Shown one piece after another: positions 45,062 to 53,985 of a stretch of DNA of 64,000 nt (the stretch's first letter is position 1; every line of letters begins with the position of its first letter). The translations under genes were made by a program, and so were the position numbers. The notes beneath the pieces were generated by a model. That model saw only the letters and a list, made by a program, of their open reading frames with translations, made no database searches and had not been told where the DNA came from. The DNA is from Gottschalkia purinilytica. GTDB taxonomy: Bacteria; Bacillota; Clostridia; Tissierellales; Gottschalkiaceae. The stretch lies in assembly GCF_001190785.1 (NCBI RefSeq), contig NZ_LGSS01000005.1:1-64000 (forward strand), written 5' to 3'.

Positions 45062-47548
45062 ATGAAGATGGAACTATACGCAGAAATTATTATAGACAAT
45101 ATGAGTGTTAATACAGATAGGTTATATACTTATCTCATACCAGAAAAATATATTAATAAAGCTAAGAAAGGTATGAGAGTTCTAGTACCATTTGGAATGG
45201 GAAATAAAACTATAGAAGGTGTAATAGTTAATATAACAGATAAAATTCAGTTTGAGTCGAGTAAAGTAAAATCTATAAAGCATTTTATTGATGAAATTCC
45301 AATTTTATCTGAAAATATGATAGAATTAATTAAATGGATGAAGGATAAATACTTATGTAGATATATTGAAGTTCTTAAAACTGTTATCCCTACAGGTATT
45401 ATGAATAAGTCAAAAAAATATGTAAAGCTTGTAGAAAATATAGAAAATGAAAGACTAAATAGTATAACTTCTAAAAATCAAAAAAATATACTGATATATT
45501 TACAAGAACATGGTGAAATTGAATTACAAACATTATCTCAAGAATTACAGATAAAAAATATATTATCCAGTATAGATGCTTTGAATAAAAAAAATCTTAT
45601 AGAAGTTATAGAAAAAGTAGGACAAGAAGTAAATAAAAAATATGTAAAATATGTATATAGAAATTTTTCAAAAGAAAACTTACAATCCATAATTAATACT
45701 CTTAGCAAAAATGCAATTAAGCAAATTGATATTTTGAAATTTATTACGAATATAGATTGTATACCTTTAAAAGAGTTAATAGAGAAGACAAATAGCAATC
45801 TTTCTTCAATCAATTCTTTGAAAAAAAAAGAATATTTAAAAATATTAGAAAAAGAAGAAACTAGAAATGCTATAACGAGAGATATATCTACTTATAAAAA
45901 GTTTAAACTTACAAATCAACAAGAATCGTGTGTAAATACGATATATGATGATTTCTTAAATAAGGAGAATAATAAATATTTATTACATGGAGTTACTGGA
46001 AGCGGAAAAACTGAGGTGTATCTTCAAATAATAGAAAAAATACTTGAGTTAGGAAAAGAAACTATAGTTTTAGTTCCTGAGATATCTCTAACACCACAAA
46101 CAGTAGAGCGATTTGTTGGAAGGTTTGGAGATAAAGTAGCTGTATTACATAGTAGACTTTCTTTAGGAGAAAGATATGATGAATGGCGTAAGATAAAAGA
46201 GAAAAAGGTTAAAATTGTTGTAGGAGCTAGATCAGCTATATTTGCTCCATTTGAAAATTTGGGTCTTATTATAATAGATGAGGAACATGAAACAAGCTAT
46301 AAATCTAGTATGAATCCTAAATATAGTGCTATAGAAGTAGCAGAAAAAAGATGTAATATAGAAGGAGCTACTTTAATACTAGGATCAGCAACTCCTGACA
46401 TAGAAAGCTACTATAGAGCTAAAAAGGGTGAATTAAAATTATTAACTTTACCTAACAGAATTAATAATAAGAAGCTTCCACATATAGAAATAGTAGACAT
46501 GAGAACTGAGCTTCATAATGGAAACAAGTCTATATTTAGTAAAAAATTATATGAAGAGATATATAACAATCTTAAAAATAAAAATCAAACTATTCTTTTT
46601 TTAAATAGAAGGGGTTTTTCAACATTTGTTTCCTGTAGGGAGTGTGGTTATGTTGCTAAATGCGAAAACTGTGATATATCGTTAACTTATCATGCATCAT
46701 TAAATAGACTTATATGTCATTATTGTGGAACAACTATGACGTTACCTAGTCTATGTCCAGAATGTAAGAGTAAGTATATAAGGCACTTCGGAATAGGAAC
46801 TCAAAAAGTTGAAGAAATGATAAAAAAATATTTTCCTGAAGCTAGAGTAGCTAGAATGGATATAGATACCACTACTAAAAAAGGTAGCCACGAAAGAATA
46901 TTAGATACGTTTAAAAAAGGTAAAGTTGATATATTAATTGGAACTCAAATGATATCTAAAGGATTAGATTTTCCTAATGTTACTTTAGTAGGAATTATAA
47001 TTGCAGATACTAGTCTTAATCTTCCAGACTTTAAGTCACCAGAAAGAACATTTCAACTTTTAACTCAAGTAGGTGGTAGGGCAGGTAGAAGTGATTTGGA
47101 AGGAAGGGTTATATTACAAACCTATGAACCTGAACATTATAGCATATTAACAGCTAAAACACATGATTATAACTCTTTTTATGATAAAGAAATTTTACTA
47201 AGAAAAGAGTTTGGGTATCCACCATTTAAGGACATAATAAGTATTGTAATTTCTAGTGAAAAGGAAGAAAAAGCTTTTAATATGGCTAAGAATTTATTTG
47301 ATTCAATAATTTCAAATATGAAATCAGAGACAGGCAAGGAATTTCCTAAAGAAAAAATATTAGGACCCAATCAAGCACTTATATATAAGCTTAAGAACAA
47401 GTTTAGATGGCAAATAATATTAAAATGTGAAAAATGGGAGTTAGATAGGGTAAAATGTATAATAGATAAAGTATGCACAAAAGGAAGAAAAAATTTAGAA
47501 AATGATATTAAAATAAATATAGATATAAATCCAATTTCAATAGTATAG
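45062..47548 (+). CDS. priA: Primosomal protein N' (replication restart helicase PriA)
   Basis: PriA recognises stalled forks and reloads the replicative helicase. The 828-residue protein is slightly long for the family because of a Lys/Asn-rich middle segment (about 115-280). Helicase motifs are [13 protein letters not shown] (Walker A, about residue 315), IIIDEEHE (about 405), LGSATPD (about 440) and VGGRAGR (about 675). Zinc-binding cysteine pairs [18 protein letters not shown] and CPEC lie near 525-570. The ATG at 45062 follows GAAGGG. It is followed 11 bases later by def. Confidence 0.96.
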   Translation: MKMELYAEIIIDNMSVNTDRLYTYLIPEKYINKAKKGMRVLVPFGMGNKTIEGVIVNITDKIQFESSKVKSIKHFIDEIPILSENMIELIKWMKDKYLCRYIEVLKTVIPTGIMNKSKKYVKLVENIENERLNSITSKNQKNILIYLQEHGEIELQTLSQELQIKNILSSIDALNKKNLIEVIEKVGQEVNKKYVKYVYRNFSKENLQSIINTLSKNAIKQIDILKFITNIDCIPLKELIEKTNSNLSSINSLKKKEYLKILEKEETRNAITRDISTYKKFKLTNQQESCVNTIYDDFLNKENNKYLLHGVTGSGKTEVYLQIIEKILELGKETIVLVPEISLTPQTVERFVGRFGDKVAVLHSRLSLGERYDEWRKIKEKKVKIVVGARSAIFAPFENLGLIIIDEEHETSYKSSMNPKYSAIEVAEKRCNIEGATLILGSATPDIESYYRAKKGELKLLTLPNRINNKKLPHIEIVDMRTELHNGNKSIFSKKLYEEIYNNLKNKNQTILFLNRRGFSTFVSCRECGYVAKCENCDISLTYHASLNRLICHYCGTTMTLPSLCPECKSKYIRHFGIGTQKVEEMIKKYFPEARVARMDIDTTTKKGSHERILDTFKKGKVDILIGTQMISKGLDFPNVTLVGIIIADTSLNLPDFKSPERTFQLLTQVGGRAGRSDLEGRVILQTYEPEHYSILTAKTHDYNSFYDKEILLRKEFGYPPFKDIISIVISSEKEEKAFNMAKNLFDSIISNMKSETGKEFPKEKILGPNQALIYKLKNKFRWQIILKCEKWELDRVKCIIDKVCTKGRKNLENDIKINIDINPISIV

Positions 47549-47559
47549 GAGGAAATTAC

Positions 47560-48009
47560 ATGGCTATAAGACAATTAAGACTTGAAGGAGATCCACTTTT
47601 AAGAAAGAAATCTAGAGAAATAGAAAAAATTGATGATAAGATAAAAACATTGGTAAAAGATATGATAGAAACTATGTACAAAGAAGAAGGCGTTGGACTT
47701 GCAGCGCCTCAAGTAGGAATATTAAAAAGGGTAGTAGTTATAGATGTAGGAGAAGGTCTTTTTACAATAATAAATCCAGAAATAATAGAAGAACAAGGAG
47801 AAATTATTGACTACGAAGGATGTTTAAGTATACCTGGTCAAAGTGGAAAAGTTAGTAGACCAGCTAAAATAAAAGTTAAATATACTGACATAGATGGTAA
47901 TGAGAAAATAGTAGAAGCAGAAGGTTTTTTAGCAAGGGCTTTTTGTCATGAAATAGATCATTTAGATGGAGTGCTTTATATTGACAAATTAGTTGATGCA
48001 GAAGAATAG
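47560..48009 (+). CDS. def: Peptide deformylase
   Basis: Def removes the formyl group from nascent protein N-termini. The three motifs are intact: [10 protein letters not shown] (about residue 45), EGCLSIPG (about 87, metal-binding Cys) and CHEIDHLDG (HExxH, about 130). The 149-residue length is typical for the type with short C-terminus. ATG with TAGGAGGAA. It is followed by fmt, whose product adds the formyl group to the initiator tRNA, a conserved pair. Confidence 0.97.
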   Translation: MAIRQLRLEGDPLLRKKSREIEKIDDKIKTLVKDMIETMYKEEGVGLAAPQVGILKRVVVIDVGEGLFTIINPEIIEEQGEIIDYEGCLSIPGQSGKVSRPAKIKVKYTDIDGNEKIVEAEGFLARAFCHEIDHLDGVLYIDKLVDAEE

Positions 48010-48019
48010 GAGGTAGAAG

Positions 48020-48949
48020 ATGAAAGTAGTATTCATGGGTACACCTGACTTTGCTGTACCAACACTTGAAGCAATATATAATAATGGACATCAAATTCCT
48101 TTAGTTATAACTCAAACTGATAAGCAAAAAGGGAGAGGAAAGAAAGTAACACCTCCTCCAGTAAAAGAAAAAGCATTGGAACTTGGGATACAAGTTCATC
48201 AGCCACATAATGTAAATGATAAAGAAACAATTACTATGTTAAAGGAAATATCGCCGGATGTCATAGTAGTTGTAGCATATGGGCAAATATTAAAGGAAGA
48301 AATCCTTAACTTACCAAAGTATAGGTGTATAAATGTACATGCATCATTATTACCTAGATATAGGGGAGCAGCTCCTATAAACTGGGTAATAATAAATGGT
48401 GAAAATAGGACAGGCGTTACTATTATGGAAATGAGTAAGGGTCTTGATACGGGAGATATGCTTCTAAAAGAAGAAATAGAGATAGGTCAAGATGAAACGG
48501 CTGGAAATTTACATGATAGATTAATGAGTATAGGTGCAAACTTGCTTACTAAAACGTTAAATGAATTAGAAAAAGGAAATATTGTTAAAGTTCCTCAAAA
48601 TGATGAAGAATCAACATATGCACCTATAATGACTAAGTCTTTAGGTAAAATAAACTGGGATAAATGTGGAAGTGAGATAAAAAACCTAGTTAGAGGAACT
48701 CAACCTTGGCCAGGATCTTTTTTTGAATATGAAGGCAAAAATGTAAAGATACTAGAAGTTGATGTTGATAATAAATTTAAAGAAGGAAAAAATGGTGAAA
48801 TCGTCAAAGTAAATAAAGATGGTATTTTTGTAAATGTTGAAGATAAATGTGTGATAATAAAGCGTATACAATTTCCAGGGAAAAAAGCTATGAGTATAGA
48901 AGAATTTTTAAGAGGAAATAAGTTTGAGTGTGGAATTTCTTTAAAATAA
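48020..48949 (+). CDS. fmt: Methionyl-tRNA formyltransferase
   Basis: Fmt formylates initiator Met-tRNA with 10-formyltetrahydrofolate. The 309-residue protein starts MKVVFMGTPDFAVPTLEAI and has the catalytic region NVHASLLPRYRGAAPINW (about residue 108, including Asn and His) and GVTIMEMSKGLDTGDML. A C-terminal tRNA-binding OB-like domain ends it. ATG with AGGAGGTAG, 10 bases after def. Confidence 0.97.
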   Translation: MKVVFMGTPDFAVPTLEAIYNNGHQIPLVITQTDKQKGRGKKVTPPPVKEKALELGIQVHQPHNVNDKETITMLKEISPDVIVVVAYGQILKEEILNLPKYRCINVHASLLPRYRGAAPINWVIINGENRTGVTIMEMSKGLDTGDMLLKEEIEIGQDETAGNLHDRLMSIGANLLTKTLNELEKGNIVKVPQNDEESTYAPIMTKSLGKINWDKCGSEIKNLVRGTQPWPGSFFEYEGKNVKILEVDVDNKFKEGKNGEIVKVNKDGIFVNVEDKCVIIKRIQFPGKKAMSIEEFLRGNKFECGISLK

Positions 48950-48966
48950 TAATGGAAGTGAAATAA

Positions 48967-49722
48967 ATGAAAAATGATGAAAAAGTATTCATAGTAACTG
49001 CTAACCTTATAATTCTATCGCTATTATTACTCAGTATAGTAGGAATCATGTTTATAGTTAATAAAAGTATCATAACACTACAAATAATTTTGCTGATAGT
49101 TATAATTTTAGCTTTAAGTTATACTATAAGTATAGTATTAAGTTTATTTATTTTGCATAGAATAGCTAATAATAAAAAAATTTCAAGATTCAGCTATAGA
49201 TTTCTAAGTAAGATAATGGGAGCAATTTATCCACTATTGTTATTCGTAGCTAAAGTTATGAAAAAAGATAAAGATAGTATAAGAAGGGTACATGCTAGAG
49301 TAAATAATTTGCTAGTAACAGCTAATCCTGTGGAGGTGACTAACAAAGATATTTTAATTTTACTTCCTCATTGTTTACAAGATTCTAATTGTAAAGTAAA
49401 AATAACACATGACATAAATAACTGTAAATTATGTGGTAAATGTGATATAGAGAAAATTTTAGAAGTTAGTAGAAAGTATAATGTAAAAGTTATAGTAGCT
49501 ACAGGAGGAACTCTTGCTAGAGAATGGATAAAGAGAATCAAACCAAAATGTATAATAGCAGTGGCATGCGAAAGAGATTTGTCAAGTGGCATAAATGATG
49601 TGAAAAAAATACCTGTTTTGGGTATAATAAATGATAGACCAAATGGTTCATGTTTTAATACTAAAGTAAGTATAGATAAACTTGAAGAGGCAATCAAGTT
49701 CTTTCTAAAGGAGGATGTATAA
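48967..49722 (+). CDS. DUF116 membrane protein
   Basis: The 251-residue protein has two N-terminal membrane helices (about 10-35 and 40-63) and a C-terminal DUF116 domain. The latter has ILILLPHCLQDSNCKVKI, CKLCGKCDIEKIL, VATGGTLAREWIKRIKPKCIIAVACERDL and NDRPNGSCFNTKVS, with conserved cysteines that suggest a metal or iron-sulphur site. DUF116 genes lie in the def-fmt-rsmB neighbourhood in clostridia. The reaction is not known. It is two bases from the next gene, so probably translationally coupled. Confidence 0.88.
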   Translation: MKNDEKVFIVTANLIILSLLLLSIVGIMFIVNKSIITLQIILLIVIILALSYTISIVLSLFILHRIANNKKISRFSYRFLSKIMGAIYPLLLFVAKVMKKDKDSIRRVHARVNNLLVTANPVEVTNKDILILLPHCLQDSNCKVKITHDINNCKLCGKCDIEKILEVSRKYNVKVIVATGGTLAREWIKRIKPKCIIAVACERDLSSGINDVKKIPVLGIINDRPNGSCFNTKVSIDKLEEAIKFFLKEDV

Positions 49723-49724
49723 AA

Positions 49725-50429
49725 ATGAGTCCTGGTTTTTACGGTATTTATGGCGGAGGATTTAATATGGCATTTCTAATATTAATGATAGCCATAATGT
49801 TTTCATTATATGCTCAAGCGAAAGTTCAAGGTACATTTAACAAATATTTAAAAGTTAGAAGTATGTCAGGTTATACTGGGGCAGAAGTTGCTAGAAAGAT
49901 ACTAGACAGAAATGGTCTGTATAATATTCCTATAGAAATGACTCCTGGAAAGCTAACAGATCATTATGATCCAAGTAAAAGAGTTTTAAGATTATCACAA
50001 GAGGTGTATAATGGAACATCAGTGGCATCATTAGGAGTAGCAGCACATGAGGTAGGTCATGCTATACAACATTCTAAAGAATATGCACCACTTACTATTA
50101 GAAATGCTATAGTACCTGTAGTAATGTTTAGTTCAAGATTTGTGTGGGTGATTATATTTTTAGGATTAATAATAGCATCATCTCCATTAGTTAAAGTAGG
50201 AATCATACTTTATGCTGCAATAGTAGCATTTCAGATAATAACATTACCAGTTGAATTTGATGCTAGTAATAGAGCTATGGCTAACTTAGAGCAGGGAATA
50301 TTGAGTCCGCAGGAAATAGCTCCTACAAAAAAAGTACTAAGTGCGGCAGCTATGACTTATGTTGCAGCTACACTAGTTGCACTTGCACAATTGTTTAGAC
50401 TTATATCTATGTCTAATAGAAGAGATTAA
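49725..50429 (+). CDS. YugP-type membrane zinc metallopeptidase
   Basis: The 234-residue protein has an N-terminal helix (ILMIAIMFSLYAQAK), the zinc motif AAHEVGHAIQH (HExxH, about residue 107) and three more helices, with an EFDASNRAM glutamate (about 182) likely completing the metal site. This is the zinc metallopeptidase 2/YugP family. Substrates are unknown; membrane protein turnover is plausible. ATG with AAGGAGGATG inside the end of the DUF116 gene. A terminator follows. Confidence 0.9.
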   Translation: MSPGFYGIYGGGFNMAFLILMIAIMFSLYAQAKVQGTFNKYLKVRSMSGYTGAEVARKILDRNGLYNIPIEMTPGKLTDHYDPSKRVLRLSQEVYNGTSVASLGVAAHEVGHAIQHSKEYAPLTIRNAIVPVVMFSSRFVWVIIFLGLIIASSPLVKVGIILYAAIVAFQIITLPVEFDASNRAMANLEQGILSPQEIAPTKKVLSAAAMTYVAATLVALAQLFRLISMSNRRD

Positions 50430-50440
50430 TAAGAAATTGT

Positions 50441-50470
50441 ATAAAAAGGGCTTTAGCCCTTTTTTATTGT
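50441..50470 (+). terminator. Intrinsic terminator of priA-def-fmt-DUF116-yugP
   Basis: AAAAAGGGCT (50443-50452), TT, AGCCCTTTTT (50455-50464), then more T. Compact and strong. Confidence 0.92.
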
Positions 50471-50743
50471 ATAATTTTTAAATAGGAGAATGATTTTAAA
50501 TAAAGATTAGTAATCAAGTTTAGTGTAATTTTATGATACAATAGGATTCACAACATTAAATTAGAGTTATTTAAAAATATAATTATTAAAAAATTAACTA
50601 CTATAATTTATAACTAAAAATTTAAACTAATATAATTAGAATACTAAAAAAAGTTTTGCTATTTTAATCATTTAAAGATACTATTAGAAAAGATTATTTT
50701 GTCTATAATAAATATAATAGTTTTTAGTTCTGGAGGAATACGT

Positions 50744-52081
50744 ATGAGTAAAAACCTAAGAGAAGTAGCATTGAAGATTTTAATAGAAATAAATGAAAAA
50801 GAGGCATATTCCAATTTATCTATAAATAAAAAAACACATGGTATGGATTATAGAGATTCTTCTTTCATAAGAGAAATAGTATATGGAGTTATAGAAAACA
50901 AGCTCTATATAGATTGGGTTATTGAAAGCTTTTCTAAAATTAAGTTGAAAAAAATAAATAATACTGTTAAAGAAATTATTAGAATAGGAATATATCAAAT
51001 ATTGTTTATGGACAAAGTTCCAGATAGTGCAGCTGTTAATGAGTGTGTTAAGATAAGTAAAAAATATAGTAATAAAGGAGCTCAAGGTTTTATAAATGGA
51101 ATATTAAGAACTATAGTTAGAAATAAAAATGATATAAAATTACCAGATAAATCAAAAGACATTAAGAAATATTTGTCAATAAAGTATTCACATCCAATTT
51201 GGATGATAAATAAATGGATTGAAGACTTTGGACTTGAATTTACAGAAGAACTGTGTAAAGCTAATAATGATAAACCTAAACTAAACATAAGAGTTAATAC
51301 ATTAAAAATAAGTAGAGATGAACTCCTAAATAAATTAAACGAAAAAAATATGAATGCTATAAAAACCTATTATGCAGAAGACGGTATAGTAGTTAATTCG
51401 CCACAAAATATAACAGAAACAGAAGAATTCAAGAAAGGTCTCTTTCAGATTCAAGATGAGAGTTCAATGTTAGTAGCTCAGATTATGAATCCTAAAAAAA
51501 ATAGTGTTATAATAGATGTCTGTAGTGCTCCAGGTGGCAAATCTACTCATATAGCTCAAAAAATGAATAATGAAGGAAAAATTATATCAAGAGATATACA
51601 TGAACATAAAGTAAAGCTTATAAACGAAAATGCCAGTAGACTAGGTATAAATATAATCAACGCCCAAAAATTTGATGCATTACATATAGATGAGTCACTT
51701 ATAAACAAGGCAGATTATTGCTTGGTAGATGCTCCTTGTACAGGACTAGGACTTATTAGAAGAAAGCCTGATATAAAATGGAGAAAAGAAGAAGGTAATA
51801 TAGATGAAATTAGCCGTCTACAATACCAAATATTAAAAAACACTAGTAAATACTTAAAAAAGGGAGGAATATTAATTTATAGTACATGTACTATAAATAA
51901 AGAAGAAAATTTAAATGTAATAACTAAATTTTTGGATAATAATACTGAATTCAAATTGTTAGATTTTAGCGACTTGATTCAAAATTCTGAGAAAATAACT
52001 CCTAAAGAAGGATATATAGAGTTATTTCCAAATGTTCATGCTACAGATGGATTTTTCATAGCAAAACTTATAAAAATGTAA
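50744..52081 (+). CDS. rsmB: 16S rRNA (cytosine-967-C5)-methyltransferase RsmB
   Basis: RsmB methylates C967 of 16S rRNA using SAM. The 445-residue protein has an N-terminal NusB-like RNA-binding domain (about 1-140) and a methyltransferase domain with VCSAPGGKSTHIAQKM (about 262), DAPCTGLGLIRRKPDIKW (about 331, first catalytic Cys) and YSTCTINKEEN (about 382, second Cys). ATG at 50744 behind TGGAGGA gives the usual start SKNLREVALKIL; an in-frame TTG at 50699 lacks a ribosome site. It is followed by rlmN, also as in Bacillus. Confidence 0.95.
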   Translation: MSKNLREVALKILIEINEKEAYSNLSINKKTHGMDYRDSSFIREIVYGVIENKLYIDWVIESFSKIKLKKINNTVKEIIRIGIYQILFMDKVPDSAAVNECVKISKKYSNKGAQGFINGILRTIVRNKNDIKLPDKSKDIKKYLSIKYSHPIWMINKWIEDFGLEFTEELCKANNDKPKLNIRVNTLKISRDELLNKLNEKNMNAIKTYYAEDGIVVNSPQNITETEEFKKGLFQIQDESSMLVAQIMNPKKNSVIIDVCSAPGGKSTHIAQKMNNEGKIISRDIHEHKVKLINENASRLGINIINAQKFDALHIDESLINKADYCLVDAPCTGLGLIRRKPDIKWRKEEGNIDEISRLQYQILKNTSKYLKKGGILIYSTCTINKEENLNVITKFLDNNTEFKLLDFSDLIQNSEKITPKEGYIELFPNVHATDGFFIAKLIKM

Positions 52082-52151
52082 TTATCTGAACTTTACCCTT
52101 TAATTATTATGATATAATATTATAGTGTTTATATTTCATAGGAGGGATTCT

Positions 52152-53189
52152 TTGAAAAAAATAGATTTAAAGTCAATGGAAATAAATCAGCTAAAGCAAT
52201 TGTTCTTAGATATGAATGAAAAAGCCTTTAGGGGAGAGCAGACTTTTAAATGGATACATGATAAACTAGTACAGTCTATAGATGATATTACTGTACTGTC
52301 TACAGACCTAAGGGACAAGCTAAATAAAGACTGTAATATAATGAGCCTAAAACTATTAAAAAGATATGATTCAAATATTGACGAAACTAAAAAATATCTC
52401 TTTCTGCTAGAAGATGATAATATTATTGAAAGTGTGATGATGAAATATAAACATGGTATATCTATTTGTATATCTACTCAGGTAGGTTGTAGGATGGGAT
52501 GTTCTTTCTGTGCTTCAACCAAGGATGGACTAGTTAGAAATCTTACACCTGGGGAAATACTGGATCAGTTTTACTCTGTACAAAGAGATATAGGAAACAA
52601 AATTAGTAATGTGGTTCTCATGGGAAGTGGAGAGCCTTTAGATAACTATGAAAATGTTAAAAAATTTTTAGAAATAATACACAATGAGAAAGGACAAAAT
52701 CTAAGCTATAGACATATAACTCTTTCTACATGTGGATTGGTTCCAAAGATGTACCAACTAGCAGATGAAGAAATACCTATAAATTTATCTATATCCCTTC
52801 ATTCACCGTTTGACGAGGAAAGAAAAAAAATCATGCCTGTAGCTAATAGATATAAGATATCTGAGATACTAGATGCATGTAAATATTATATTAAAAAGAC
52901 AAATAGAAGAGTCACATTTGAATATACATTAATAAAGGATGTTAATGATAAGCAAGAATATGCTAATGAACTTACAAGACTTCTTAAAGGTATGTTGTGC
53001 CATGTCAATTTGATACCTTTAAATCCTATAAAAGAGTTTAAACATAAAAAATCAATTGATAAATCAATTAAAGAGTTCAAAAGCATACTTGAAAAAGGTG
53101 GTGTAGCTACTACAATTAGAAGAGAGATGGGCTCAGACATAAATGCTGCTTGTGGACAATTAAGAAGAGACTACATATCTTCTAAATAA
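52152..53189 (+). CDS. rlmN: 23S rRNA/tRNA adenine-C2 methyltransferase RlmN
   Basis: RlmN is a radical SAM enzyme that methylates A2503 of 23S rRNA and A37 of some tRNAs. The cluster motif is CRMGCSFCAS (about residue 113); VLMGSGEPLDNYENV (about 154) and the C-terminal CGQLR with the second catalytic cysteine (about 336) are intact. The 345-residue length is normal. Start is TTG behind AGGAGGG; the longer in-frame start at 52125 has no ribosome site. Confidence 0.95.
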   Translation: MKKIDLKSMEINQLKQLFLDMNEKAFRGEQTFKWIHDKLVQSIDDITVLSTDLRDKLNKDCNIMSLKLLKRYDSNIDETKKYLFLLEDDNIIESVMMKYKHGISICISTQVGCRMGCSFCASTKDGLVRNLTPGEILDQFYSVQRDIGNKISNVVLMGSGEPLDNYENVKKFLEIIHNEKGQNLSYRHITLSTCGLVPKMYQLADEEIPINLSISLHSPFDEERKKIMPVANRYKISEILDACKYYIKKTNRRVTFEYTLIKDVNDKQEYANELTRLLKGMLCHVNLIPLNPIKEFKHKKSIDKSIKEFKSILEKGGVATTIRREMGSDINAACGQLRRDYISSK

Positions 53190-53234
53190 GAACTAATTAG
53201 CTTTTATAGTTGTAAAAGAATGCGAGGTGTAAAT

Positions 53235-53969
53235 ATGTTTATCTGTGCTTGTTCAGATATAGGAAAAATGAGAGAAATAAATCAAGATGCGTATTATTAT
53301 TTAGATGATGAAAAACTTCCTATCTTTATAGTAGCTGACGGTATGGGAGGGCATAAAGCTGGAGAGATTGCTAGCAATTCATCACTTAGAGCGGTGAAAG
53401 AAGTTTACGAAAAGTATAAAGAAAAAATATTAAACAAAGAAGTAGAAATTGCTCAATTTATTAATGAATCAATAAAAAGAGCGAATGAAGAAATACGAAG
53501 TGAAGCTGAGAAAGAACCTAGTTTTAAAGGAATGGGAACTACTTTAACTATGGGAATAGTATTTGAAAAAGAAATATACATTGGACATGTAGGAGATAGT
53601 AGGGCATATCTATTAAGAAACAAAGAGCTAGTTCAGATCACACATGATCATTCATTAGTAGCAGAATTAGTTAGAGCAGGAACTATAACAGAAGAAGAGG
53701 CTATTGTACATCCTCAAAAAAATATTATAACTAGGGCTTTAGGTACAGATAAAGAAGTTGAGGCAGATATTGTCACTAGGGAGCTTTTAGAAGGGGATAT
53801 TATCCTATTGTGTACAGATGGACTAACTAATATGGTAAGTAATCCTAGGATTAAGGAAATAATACTTAATTCATCTAATCTTACAGATGTTTGTACAGTA
53901 TTAGCTAATACAGCAAATGAACTTGGTGGAATCGATAATACTACTGTTATGGTTTTAAAAGTAGGATAG
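53235..53969 (+). CDS. PP2C-family Ser/Thr phosphatase (PrpC/Stp)
   Basis: The protein dephosphorylates targets of the PrkC kinase encoded just downstream. It has 244 residues with the PP2C motifs NQDAYYYLDDEKLPIFIVAD then GMGGHKAGE (metal-binding Asp, about residues 18-43), GMGTTLTMG (about 105), HVGDSRAYLL (about 122) and CTDGLTNMV (about 195), and a final Asp in GGIDNTTVM. The ATG at 53235 follows GAGGTG; an earlier in-frame ATG at 53220 includes that site. It is 16 bases before prkC. Confidence 0.95.
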   Translation: MFICACSDIGKMREINQDAYYYLDDEKLPIFIVADGMGGHKAGEIASNSSLRAVKEVYEKYKEKILNKEVEIAQFINESIKRANEEIRSEAEKEPSFKGMGTTLTMGIVFEKEIYIGHVGDSRAYLLRNKELVQITHDHSLVAELVRAGTITEEEAIVHPQKNIITRALGTDKEVEADIVTRELLEGDIILLCTDGLTNMVSNPRIKEIILNSSNLTDVCTVLANTANELGGIDNTTVMVLKVG

Positions 53970-53985
53970 AATAGAGGTGATATAA